5,637 bases of DNA from NCBI GenBank assembly GCA_900545875.1, contig URAQ01000123.1:1-5637 (forward strand). Direction: 5' to 3'. Numbering within the stretch: position 1 is the stretch's first letter; each line of letters begins with the position of its first letter. The stretch is from an uncultured Collinsella sp. GTDB lineage: Bacteria > Actinomycetota > Coriobacteriia > Coriobacteriales > Coriobacteriaceae. Position numbers and translations under genes: made by a program. The notes beneath the pieces are model-generated. The model worked only from the letters and a program-made list of their open reading frames with translations, made no database searches and was not told the DNA's origin. Shown piece by piece: positions 1 through 5,541 of this stretch.

Positions 1-766
1 GCGGCAGCGTCACCGTGGAGAGCAGGCCGCGCTTGAGCGGTGCCAGATGCGGGGTGAAGACGATGCGGTCGGTCAGGCCAAGGATCTGCTCGATCTCGGG
101 CGTATGACGATGCTTGCCCACGCCATATGCCTCCAGATTCTCGTCCGCGCTGCAAAAATGCGTGCGGGCGTTACAGGACTTACCGGCACCCGTCACGCCG
201 CTGATAGCGTCGACGATCACGGGGCCGCTCTGGGCAACCCAGCCGGCGCGCACGGCAGGCGCGGCAGCAAGGCTCGTTGCGGTGGGATAGCAACCGGCGC
301 AGGCAACCAGCACGGACTTGCCGTCAGCATAGTCGGATGCGGCGGTCTCCAAGTCCTGGCAGAACAGCTCGGGCAAACCAAAGGCGCGAGTCTTGAGCAG
401 CTCGGGGCTCGTATGCTCGGCGGCATACCAGGCCTCAAAGGTAGCCGGATCGCTCAGGCGATAGTCGGCCGAAAGGTCAATGCAGGAGACTCCTGCGGCA
501 AGCAGGGCGGGCACCTGTGCCATGGCAGCCGTGTGCGGCACGGCCAAAAAGACCGCATCGCAGTTCTTGAGCTCGGGGGCGTCATGCGTCGTGAAGACAA
601 GATCGCTTACGCCGGCGAAACTCGGATACACCGCGGACAGTGGCTGGCCGGCATCGGCGTTGGACGTAATGGCAACAAGTTCAAACTCGGGATGACCAAG
701 CACGAGGCGAATGAGTTCGGCGCCGGCATATCCAGCCGCGCCGACGATTCCAACCTTCAAAGACAT
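1..766 (-). CDS. argC: N-acetyl-gamma-glutamyl-phosphate reductase, 3' end outside window
   Basis: ArgC catalyses the third step of arginine (ornithine) biosynthesis in the cytoplasm: NADPH-dependent reduction of N-acetylglutamyl phosphate to N-acetylglutamate semialdehyde. I translated the minus strand by hand: 255 complete codons are visible and the frame stays open to the window edge. The family is usually about 345 residues, so roughly 90 C-terminal residues are missing. Seen in the translation: an N-terminal dinucleotide-binding loop GIVGAAGYAGAEL (residues 6-18), the segment DLSADYRL (97-104), the active-site cysteine in AGCYPT (Cys159), the glycine-rich SGVTGAGKS (189-197), and the conserved KHRHTPEI (218-225) with the histidines expected in the active site. 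The ATG at 766 is chosen because AAGGAG lies just upstream and because the Rossmann strand begins at the expected distance. In many bacteria argC is the first gene of an arg operon, which fits the operator-like palindrome upstream. No internal stop or frameshift is seen. Confidence 0.96.
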   Translation of the reverse strand, partial: MSLKVGIVGAAGYAGAELIRLVLGHPEFELVAITSNADAGQPLSAVYPSFAGVSDLVFTTHDAPELKNCDAVFLAVPHTAAMAQVPALLAAGVSCIDLSADYRLSDPATFEAWYAAEHTSPELLKTRAFGLPELFCQDLETAASDYADGKSVLVACAGCYPTATSLAAAPAVRAGWVAQSGPVIVDAISGVTGAGKSCNARTHFCSADENLEAYGVGKHRHTPEIEQILGLTDRIVFTPHLAPLKRGLLSTVTLP

Positions 767-772
767 ATCAGA

Positions 773-778
773 CTCCTT
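773..778 (-). promoter_or_regulatory. Ribosome-binding site of argC
   Basis: The minus strand reads AAGGAG followed by six bases (TCTGAT) and then the ATG at 766. This is a strong Shine-Dalgarno match at normal spacing, and it fixes the argC start. Confidence 0.8.
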
Positions 779-851
779 GCCTGCGATTTATGCACCGATG
801 CGCATTTCGCAGCGGTCGTTATGAAGTGGGTTGAAACTTTAGCACCAAAAG

Positions 852-888
852 ATGCATGAATACGTAAATCTTTTACATATTCATGCAT
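852..888. promoter_or_regulatory. 37-bp palindrome, probable ArgR-type operator of argC
   Basis: Bases 852-868 pair with 872-888 around a 3-bp centre; 16 of 17 positions are complementary, with the one mismatch at 863/877. Both arms read ATGCATGAATA inward. CATGAATA matches the first half of the Bacillus-type ARG box (CATGAATAAAAATTCAAG), and ATGAAT/ATTCAT is the core of ARG boxes generally. The site lies 86 bp upstream of argC, where the arginine repressor commonly acts, and is AT-rich against a GC-rich background. ArgR usually binds paired boxes, which the two opposed arms could supply. A related ATGAATACG occurs at 928-936. It might instead be a hairpin acting in RNA, but there is no U-run after it. 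The palindrome is directly seen; assignment to ArgR is inference from sequence similarity and context. Confidence 0.6.
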
Positions 889-933
889 TGAAACAGTCCC
901 GACACATTCACTCGAAGGAATTGACAAATGAAT

Positions 934-988
934 ACGGGCCCCATATTGCCCAGTGCACCTTACGGTGACGTTGCAATGTGGGGCCCGC
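934..988 (-). terminator. Probable intrinsic terminator of the ribU-ECF-PNPOx operon
   Basis: A long inverted repeat pairs 935-949 with 973-987 (CGGGCCCCATATTGC against GCAATGTGGGGCCCG) with a single non-Watson-Crick position at 944/978. A G-U pair at 934/988 can extend it. The 23-base loop contains its own small hairpin, CACC-TTAC-GGTG (956-967). It begins 45 bases beyond the stop codon of the last operon gene. Read on the minus strand, the stem is followed by TATTCATTTGT, only moderately U-rich. On the plus strand nothing U-rich follows, so a minus-strand terminator is the better reading. The poor U-run keeps confidence moderate. Confidence 0.55.
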
Positions 989-1032
989 TACATGCGAGAA
1001 TTTGAATTGTCGAAGCTTGCTGAGAGACTCGT

Positions 1033-1443
1033 TTAGAGCTCGACCGGCACCCATTCGTCATGGTTGCAGATAAAGGCCTCGGGTTCCTCCACGCTAAAGA
1101 AGACGAGCGTGGGATCGCCTGCGCCCTCGTAGTGCTCGCCTAGGCGCTCCAGGTGCTTCCAGCCTGCCTCACGCATATCGGGAGCGGCCTGGTCATCCAG
1201 ACCCGCATGCCCGCGCAAGATGAGCCAGCCATGGCCCGGCCACCAACTCGTGACTTCAAAGCGTTGATTTTGCAGCAGCTCTTGCCACACGTCTTTGGTG
1301 CGCGCCGTTACAAACCACAGCTTGCCGTCCTGAATCTGCGCAAACGAAAACGGACGCACATGCGGCTGTCCGTCAACGCTCGTCGCCAAATACCATGCCG
1401 GCACCGACGTCAGATACTCCAACACCGTATTCAATCCGTCCAT
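1033..1443 (-). CDS. PNPOx-like split-barrel flavin-binding family protein, copy 2
   Basis: A 136-residue protein of the pyridoxamine 5'-phosphate oxidase-like (FMN-binding split barrel) superfamily; its substrate cannot be read from sequence. Recognisable are PAWYLAT (residues 15-21), HVRPFSF (28-34), DGKLWFVT (39-46), the KDVWQEL segment (50-56), FEV..W (62-67) and a C-terminal FFSV strand (115-118). These are the usual strands and phosphate/flavin-contact region of small single-domain members. It has no signal peptide or membrane segment, so it is probably cytoplasmic and a homodimer. A reading frame opens at a GTG at 1458, but that codon lies just upstream of and reads into AGGAGG. The ATG at 1443, four bases after AGGAGG, is the start. 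It lies 54 bp after a paralogue with which it shares roughly 45% identity by eye, and is the last gene before the terminator hairpin. True PNPOx (PdxH) is longer, about 200 residues, so PdxH function is unlikely. Confidence 0.85.
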   Translation of the reverse strand: MDGLNTVLEYLTSVPAWYLATSVDGQPHVRPFSFAQIQDGKLWFVTARTKDVWQELLQNQRFEVTSWWPGHGWLILRGHAGLDDQAAPDMREAGWKHLERLGEHYEGAGDPTLVFFSVEEPEAFICNHDEWVPVEL

Positions 1444-1447
1444 GTGT

Positions 1448-1453
1448 CCTCCT
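1448..1453 (-). promoter_or_regulatory. Ribosome-binding site deciding the start of the 1033-1443 gene
   Basis: The minus strand reads AGGAGG, then ACAC, then the ATG at 1443. The alternative in-frame GTG at 1458 sits only two bases before this Shine-Dalgarno and has no ribosome-binding site of its own placement, so the shorter protein is preferred. Confidence 0.75.
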
Positions 1454-1497
1454 GGCACTAGTCTTTTTGGGTCGGGGCTGTTTTAGCTGCCCTAGGG

Positions 1498-1944
1498 TTA
1501 AAGCTCCAGGCGCTCCTCGCTGCCGTCGATATCACAGAAGCGGGCGGCGATATTGCGCACCGAGAAAAACGCAAGGCGACCATCGTTGGCGTTCTCGTGG
1601 TCTTCGCCGATGCCCACCATGTGCTTAAAGCCGGCTTGGCGCACCCGGTCGCTCACGACCGCGTCGTCCTCGAGCGCGGCCTCGCCGGTCAGCACAATCC
1701 AACACTCCCCCGGTTTCCAACCCGAAACCTCAAACTTGGGGTTCGCGCTAAGCTCGGCCCACACATCCTTATCGCGCGAGGTGCAAAACCACAGCTTGCC
1801 ATCATCGACCATGGCAAACGAGAACGGCCTCACGCGCGGCTGATGTCCGTCCGTCACGTCGATCGTGGCGAGATACCACGCCGGAATACGCCTAAGATAC
1901 GAACAGGCGCGCTCGAGCTGCGCCGTGCGGTCGTTGTCGGTCAT
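1498..1944 (-). CDS. PNPOx-like split-barrel flavin-binding family protein, copy 1
   Basis: A 148-residue protein of the same pyridoxamine 5'-phosphate oxidase-like family as the next gene; the reaction is unknown. Shared landmarks in order: PAWYLAT (21-27), QPRVRPFSFA (35-44), DDGKLWFCT (47-55), KDVWAEL (59-65), FEVSGWKPGE (71-80), a helix around RQAGFKH (102-108), and AFFSV (125-129). The basic-aromatic VRPFSF stretch is where family members usually contact FMN. There is no signal peptide or membrane helix, so it is probably a cytoplasmic dimer. The ATG at 1944 follows AGGAAAGGGG (1950-1959) at five bases. It starts 30 bp after the ecfT stop with no terminator between, so it is probably cotranscribed with the riboflavin transporter. 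That context favours flavin as cofactor, but this is inference; heme or F420 binding is known in relatives. It is clearly a tandem paralogue of the downstream gene. Confidence 0.87.
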   Translation of the reverse strand: MTDNDRTAQLERACSYLRRIPAWYLATIDVTDGHQPRVRPFSFAMVDDGKLWFCTSRDKDVWAELSANPKFEVSGWKPGECWIVLTGEAALEDDAVVSDRVRQAGFKHMVGIGEDHENANDGRLAFFSVRNIAARFCDIDGSEERLEL

Positions 1945-1974
1945 AGGGACCCCTTTCCTGCGCTCGAATCGCGC

Positions 1975-2775
1975 CTAAACAAGTTGAAGATTGATGACGA
2001 TGACGCAGATGAGCAGCAACGCCGTCACCACCGCAGCCAACGCGTCGCCGCGGCCAAATGCAAGCGCATGCAGACGTGTGCGGCCCTGCTCGCCATGATA
2101 GCAACGGGCATCCATGGCGGCAGACAGCGTCTCGGCATGACGGAACACGCCCGTGAACAGCGGAATCGCCACACTGCCGAGCATACGCACGCCGCCGAGC
2201 GGGCCTCCCGTCACGCGCGCACCGCGGCTCGCCTGCGCATCGGCCGTCTGCTTCATCTCGGTGGCAAACTGCGGCATAAAGCGCAGCGCGATACCCATGA
2301 TCATGCCGAGCTCGTGCGCAGGAAGTCCCACACGCGCAAACGGCGCGAGCAGGCGCTCAAAACCCGCGGTGAGGTCGAGCGTCGGTGTGGTGAGCGTGAT
2401 AGCGCTCATACCGGCCATCATCAAAGTCAGGCGGCACGCCATAAAGGCAGCGGAATGCAGCGAGCCCTCGCTTATCTGCAAAAAGCCGAGCTGCCACAGA
2501 ATGCGCCCGCTCTGGTCGGAAAACAGGTTGAGCACCGCGACCACCGCGACAATCGCCAGCAGCGGTGCCATCGATGACAGGACGCGACGAGCCGGCACCC
2601 GGGACACGGTATAGATCAGGACAACGAAGATTGCGACCGGGACCAGTCCGCGGAAGCTGCTGACCGTAAGCGTCGTGATCAGAAACACAAAGCCCAAGAG
2701 CAACTTGGTTCGCGGGTCCAGGCGGTGGATTGCACTATCGCCGGGATAGTAGCTGCCAAACGAAAACGCCTCCAT
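1975..2775 (-). CDS. ecfT: ECF transporter transmembrane coupling protein EcfT
   Basis: EcfT joins the two ATPases to the substrate-binding EcfS protein in the cytoplasmic membrane and passes on the movement driven by ATP hydrolysis. The 266-residue length is typical. The start YYPGDSAIHRLDPRTKLL (residues 9-26) is the family's N-terminal signature. Hydrophobic segments lie at about 24-40, 43-59, 66-86, 108-128, 152-168 and 246-264. The two cytoplasmic coupling motifs, normally Ala-Arg-Gly-like, appear as ASRGA (182-186) and AMDARCYHG (220-228); in the second the glycine is replaced by Cys225. FMPQF (166-170), ahead of the first motif, is also typical. The ATG at 2775 overlaps the ecfA stop (TAATG) and has AGGAGG at 2783-2788, seven bases upstream, inside the ecfA 3' end, so the two are probably translationally coupled. 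CbiQ of cobalt transporters is a relative, but the operon indicates riboflavin. Confidence 0.95.
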   Translation of the reverse strand: MEAFSFGSYYPGDSAIHRLDPRTKLLLGFVFLITTLTVSSFRGLVPVAIFVVLIYTVSRVPARRVLSSMAPLLAIVAVVAVLNLFSDQSGRILWQLGFLQISEGSLHSAAFMACRLTLMMAGMSAITLTTPTLDLTAGFERLLAPFARVGLPAHELGMIMGIALRFMPQFATEMKQTADAQASRGARVTGGPLGGVRMLGSVAIPLFTGVFRHAETLSAAMDARCYHGEQGRTRLHALAFGRGDALAAVVTALLLICVIVINLQLV

Positions 2776-4679
2776 TAGCAGCCCTCCTCTTGCGCGACCG
2801 TCTTGGATTTAGCAATGTCCGCGACGTTAGAAGGACCGTCCGAGCGACCGATAAGCAGGTCCACCAGTTCGTCTGCCAGCGACTCAACCGTATAGAGGCC
2901 GTCAAAGCGCAGCGGCACGCCTGCCTTCGCAAGCGCCAGCGCCATGCGCTGGGCAGCGGGAACACCCAAGCCGATCGACTTGAGCTCATCGGCATACGCA
3001 AAAACCTGAGCGGGCGTACCCTCGGCAAACACCGTGCCCTCGTTCATCACGACAATACGGTCGCAGCAATTGGCAAGGTCATCCATACTGTGTGAAACCA
3101 TGACGACGGTCAGGCCCTCGTCATGAAGATGGCCGATGAGCTCCAGGAAATCCCTGCGGGCTGCCGGATCGAGCCCCGCCATGGGCTCATCGAGTACCAG
3201 GACCTCGGGCTCCATGGCAAGCACGCCAGCAAACGCCACGCGCCGCTGCTGCCCGCCCGAGAGCTCAAAGGGACTCTTGTCGCCCACCGTGGCCAGGTCG
3301 AGGCCCACGCGCGCGAGCGATGACTCAACGCGGTGGGCAACCTCGGTCTGTGACAAGCCAAGGTTATGCGGACCAAATGCCACGTCCTGTGCCACGGTCT
3401 CGGCAAACAGCTGACGCTCTGGATACTGAAACACCACGCCGACCTTTGCCTTAACCGCGGCGGCATCTTTCTTGCTTGATAGGTCGAGCCCCAGCGCGTA
3501 AACGCTCCCCTCCTGCGGGCGGATTAATCCGTTGAGGTGCTGGACCAGTGTGGATTTACCCGAACCGGTATGGCCTGCTAGCCCCAGGAACTCGCCGCGG
3601 CGCACCGTCAAAGACACGTCGCGCAGTGCCCACGGACTGCTGGGGTCGTTGCCCCAGAGAGCCTGTTTGTTCGATGCGCCCTCGGCGGCTGAGCGCTTGT
3701 GCCAACGGCGACGCTCGCGGGCGCTCAGCGAATAGCTATACGAAAGGTGCGAAATCTCGATGACAGGCTCCAGCGCGTCTGCGCCATCGATTGCAGAGGA
3801 GACGTTGTCGGGAATACGAGGATCGGATGCGAAAGGCCGCCCGGCGATGCCTGTCCTACTCCGCTCGGCATAAGCCTGCACTATATCGGCGACCATATCC
3901 GCCTCGCGCACCTGTGCGCAAATGGGCACGCCCTTCGCGCGAAGCGCCCTGCCAAAACAGCACGATGCCGGTATATCCAGGTTCAGCCGCGCGAGTTCGT
4001 CCGCCCGCGTCAGAATCTCCTCGGGCGTGCCCAACATGGCAACGCGGCCCGCTTGGAAGACAGCAACGCGATCGGCCTCAGCGGCCTCTTCCATAAAGTG
4101 CGTAATCATCACGATGGTCATTCCGCGTTCGTGCAGCGCGTGACAGGCCTTCATAAGGCCCTTGCGCCCGCGCGGATCGAGCATCGAGGAGGCCTCATCC
4201 AAGATGAGCACGCGCGGCTCCATGGCGAGCACGCCGGCAAGCGCCACGCGCTGCTTTTGTCCGCCCGAGAGAGCGTGGGTCTCGTGGCGCTCAAAGCCCA
4301 CCAGCCCCACGGCCTTCAGCGCCTCGCGCACGCGCTGCGCGATCTGGGCCGATTCGACCCCTAAGTTCTCGGGACCAAACGCAACATCGTCCTCGACAAG
4401 CGTCGCCACAAGCTGGTCGTCGGGATTCTGGAACACCATGCCCGCAGTCGAGCGGATATCGTAGACCAGCTCGGGATCGGACGCGTCCATGCCGTTGACG
4501 CACACCGTTCCCGTATCGGGCTGCAGCAGCGCGTTCAAATGCTTGGCAAACGTTGACTTGCCCGACCCGTTTCCGCCGAGGATGCAGAAAAACTCGCCAT
4601 CCTCGATGTTCAGATCGATGCCATCGAGCGCCGGTGCAGCACCGTCATAGCTAAAGGAAACGCCCCGACACTCAATCAT
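2775..4679 (-). CDS. ecfA: Fused ECF transporter ATPase, EcfA1-EcfA2 in one chain
   Basis: Supplies ATP-driven energy to the ECF transporter. Its 634 residues equal two ABC ATPases, normally separate proteins of about 280 each. Domain 1 (about 1-270): Walker A GGNGSGKST (35-43), Q-loop Gln84, signature LSGGQKQR (137-144), Walker B VLILDEA with Glu162, D-loop SMLD, switch His194. Its DEASSMLDP is the EcfA1 type. Domain 2 (about 305-600): Walker A GHTGSGKST (369-377), Q-loop Gln418, signature LSGGQQRR (473-480), Walker B VLVLDEP with Glu498, D-loop AGLD, switch His530. GHTGSGKST and DEPMAGLDP are EcfA2 type. Both sites look catalytically complete. A linker (about 271-305) joins them, and domain 2 carries a basic insert of about 30 residues (317-349) after its first strand. 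Each domain keeps a C-terminal extension of the EcfA kind. The ATG at 4679 overlaps the ribU stop (ATGA), implying coupled translation; only a weak AAAGG precedes it. Confidence 0.96.
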   Translation of the reverse strand: MIECRGVSFSYDGAAPALDGIDLNIEDGEFFCILGGNGSGKSTFAKHLNALLQPDTGTVCVNGMDASDPELVYDIRSTAGMVFQNPDDQLVATLVEDDVAFGPENLGVESAQIAQRVREALKAVGLVGFERHETHALSGGQKQRVALAGVLAMEPRVLILDEASSMLDPRGRKGLMKACHALHERGMTIVMITHFMEEAAEADRVAVFQAGRVAMLGTPEEILTRADELARLNLDIPASCCFGRALRAKGVPICAQVREADMVADIVQAYAERSRTGIAGRPFASDPRIPDNVSSAIDGADALEPVIEISHLSYSYSLSARERRRWHKRSAAEGASNKQALWGNDPSSPWALRDVSLTVRRGEFLGLAGHTGSGKSTLVQHLNGLIRPQEGSVYALGLDLSSKKDAAAVKAKVGVVFQYPERQLFAETVAQDVAFGPHNLGLSQTEVAHRVESSLARVGLDLATVGDKSPFELSGGQQRRVAFAGVLAMEPEVLVLDEPMAGLDPAARRDFLELIGHLHDEGLTVVMVSHSMDDLANCCDRIVVMNEGTVFAEGTPAQVFAYADELKSIGLGVPAAQRMALALAKAGVPLRFDGLYTVESLADELVDLLIGRSDGPSNVADIAKSKTVAQEEGC

Positions 4680-5266
4680 GCGCGGCCTTTGACCTGGTCC
4701 TTCTTGGGCGTGATGAGATTAGAGACCGCCTTGTACACCGCCAGCGTCAACACCGAGTTGAGCACGGTCTTGATGAGGTTAAACGGCAGCACGGCAGGAA
4801 TCATGAGCGGGGCAATCACATCGACCGAGCCATACCAGAACCAAACGCCAATGGTCAGATTCGCAACCATAGAAAGCACCGTAGCGGCAATAACGCCCAG
4901 TGCCAGGCCAATCACGGCACCCTTGTAGGTGTGCATCTTCTGGTAAACGATAGCCGCAGGCAGAATATAGCCCAGCGTGGCAACCAAGTTCATAAGCGCA
5001 CCGACCCAATCGCCCGTGGTAAGCGCATGGATAACGATCGCCATAGCGGCAACAGCCGTGCCGGCACCAGGGCCATACGCAAATCCACACACCATCGCCG
5101 GCACCAGCGACGGGTCATACGTCAAAAACGGCGCCGAGGGGAGGATGGGCAGCTGCACATACATAAACAGCGCTCCCAAGGCGCACATCAACGCCATGGT
5201 AACGAGCTGTTTGGTGCTCCACCTATTCGTGTTCTCAAAATGGATATGCTGCGACTGTTCAGACAT
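4676..5266 (-). CDS. ribU: Riboflavin ECF transporter substrate-binding membrane protein (EcfS, RibU family)
   Basis: RibU captures riboflavin outside the cell and delivers it through the EcfA/EcfT module. The 196-residue product is almost all hydrophobic, with about six predicted membrane segments (near 19-38, 53-68, 70-83, 88-110, 116-142 and 153-181) and a basic C-terminal tail, as in EcfS proteins. The stretch PFLTYDPSLVPAMVCGFAYG (46-65) matches the RibU-type loop and second helix. Ala25-x-x-x-Ala29 in the first helix resembles the EcfS contact motif for EcfT. The FMN riboswitch immediately upstream supports riboflavin as substrate. An in-frame ATG at 5287 would add seven residues, but it lies in the conserved GGATGAAAG end of the riboswitch. 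The ATG at 5266, four bases after AGGTGA, is therefore preferred. The stop overlaps the ecfA start by four bases. Riboflavin specificity is strong inference; the EcfS fold is clear. Confidence 0.93.
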   Translation of the reverse strand: MSEQSQHIHFENTNRWSTKQLVTMALMCALGALFMYVQLPILPSAPFLTYDPSLVPAMVCGFAYGPGAGTAVAAMAIVIHALTTGDWVGALMNLVATLGYILPAAIVYQKMHTYKGAVIGLALGVIAATVLSMVANLTIGVWFWYGSVDVIAPLMIPAVLPFNLIKTVLNSVLTLAVYKAVSNLITPKKDQVKGRA

Positions 5267-5270
5267 AAGA

Positions 5271-5279
5271 TCACCTGCC
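5271..5279 (-). promoter_or_regulatory. ribU ribosome-binding site, pairable with a segment upstream of the riboswitch
   Basis: The minus strand reads GGCAGGTGA, then TCTT, then the ATG at 5266. It follows the last conserved riboswitch bases at once. GGCAGG (5279-5274) is exactly complementary to CCTGCC (5486-5481), which lies just 5' of the aptamer. A helix closing the folded riboswitch could therefore cover part of the ribosome-binding site. The complementarity is seen; a regulatory role is inference. Confidence 0.6.
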
Positions 5280-5280
5280 T

Positions 5281-5458
5281 CTTTCATCCGGACTCTAACC
5301 GTTGGTACTGGGATCTCACCAGTTCAGCCGGCATGCGAACCAACGCACACACGGGTCGCGGACTCATCGGCTCGGCCGCAGGCACCTCGCCCGCGCCACG
5401 GCGCCCCTGTGGCACCGCCCGATTTACCGCCAGTGGGGAATTTCACCCCGCCCTGAAA
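5281..5458 (-). ncRNA. FMN riboswitch (RFN element) controlling ribU and the ECF operon
   Basis: A cis-acting RNA that binds FMN and lowers expression of riboflavin genes when flavin is plentiful. Read on the minus strand it has the conserved blocks in order: TTTCAGGGCGGGGTGAAATT at the 5' side, CCCCACTGGCGGT, AGTCCGCGACCC, a CTGG-TGAGAT-CCCAG hairpin, and the 3' block AACGGTTAGAGTCCGGATG running into AAAG. P1 forms between TTTCA (5458-5454) and TGAAA (5286-5282). Between GGCGGT and GTCCGCGA there is a long extra GC-rich arm (5366-5423). The element ends 15 bases before the ribU start codon, inside which only the ribosome-binding site fits, so translational control is more likely than an intrinsic terminator. 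Its position supports the RibU assignment of the next gene. Confidence 0.96.
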
Positions 5459-5469
5459 CAGCAATTGCA

Positions 5470-5497
5470 AGTGTAGCACGGGCAGGCTTTCGCGCAA
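5470..5497 (-). promoter_or_regulatory. Candidate promoter A for the ribU operon (weak)
   Basis: TTGCGC (5497-5492) and TACACT (5475-5470) are 16 bases apart on the minus strand; they match the sigma-70-type consensus at 3 of 6 and 4 of 6 positions. Transcription would begin near 5463, just before riboswitch P1. This start would leave out the anti-Shine-Dalgarno segment at 5481-5486. It competes with candidate B at 5513-5541. Confidence 0.3.
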
Positions 5498-5512
5498 GTA
5501 TGCCAAGGGTAA

Positions 5513-5541
5513 TTTATGGTGGGGATCAGTTGCCGCAACAA
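5513..5541 (-). promoter_or_regulatory. Candidate promoter B for the ribU operon (weak)
   Basis: TTGTTG (5541-5536) and CATAAA (5518-5513) are separated by 17 bases on the minus strand, matching consensus at 3 of 6 and 4 of 6 positions. Transcription would begin near 5506, so the leader would include CCTGCC (5486-5481). The element overlaps a small palindrome, GTTGCCGCAAC (5529-5539). Confidence 0.3.

Noticed and set aside
47..859. 270-codon plus-strand open frame
   Set aside because: It lies antisense to argC, whose catalytic and cofactor motifs are clear; its product is low-complexity, Gly/Arg-rich and resembles no family. Long antisense frames are common in GC-rich genes.
921..949. Plus-strand TTGACA at 921-926 as a promoter
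   Set aside because: The matching -10 (TATTGC, 17 bases on) is poor, it overlaps the terminator stem, and no plus-strand gene follows.
1444..1458. GTG at 1458 as the start of the second PNPOx-like gene
   Set aside because: The frame from this codon runs through the AGGAGG that serves the ATG at 1443, so the five extra residues are not expected to be made.
1480..1497. GGGC/GCCC hairpin between the two PNPOx-like genes as a terminator
   Set aside because: The stem is only four pairs with a mismatch and an A-rich, not U-rich, tail on the transcribed strand.
1498..1944. pdxH (true pyridoxamine 5'-phosphate oxidase)
   Set aside because: The protein is about 50 residues too short, and I do not see the C-terminal substrate-binding segment of PdxH; only the general split-barrel family can be supported.
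1597..2577. 326-codon plus-strand open frame
   Set aside because: Antisense to a PNPOx-like gene and ecfT; product is His/Arg/Ala-rich and unlike any known protein, as expected for the shadow of GC-rich coding DNA.
3699..4364. 221-codon plus-strand open frame
   Set aside because: Antisense to the fused ATPase gene, whose two full sets of ABC motifs establish the coding strand.
1975..4679. Cobalt or nickel transporter (CbiQ/CbiO)
   Set aside because: CbiM/CbiN partners are absent, and the neighbouring S-component is RibU-like behind an FMN riboswitch.
5267..5287. Upstream ATG at 5287 as the ribU start
   Set aside because: It lies in the conserved 3' block of the FMN riboswitch and has no ribosome-binding site; the ATG at 5266 follows AGGTGA.
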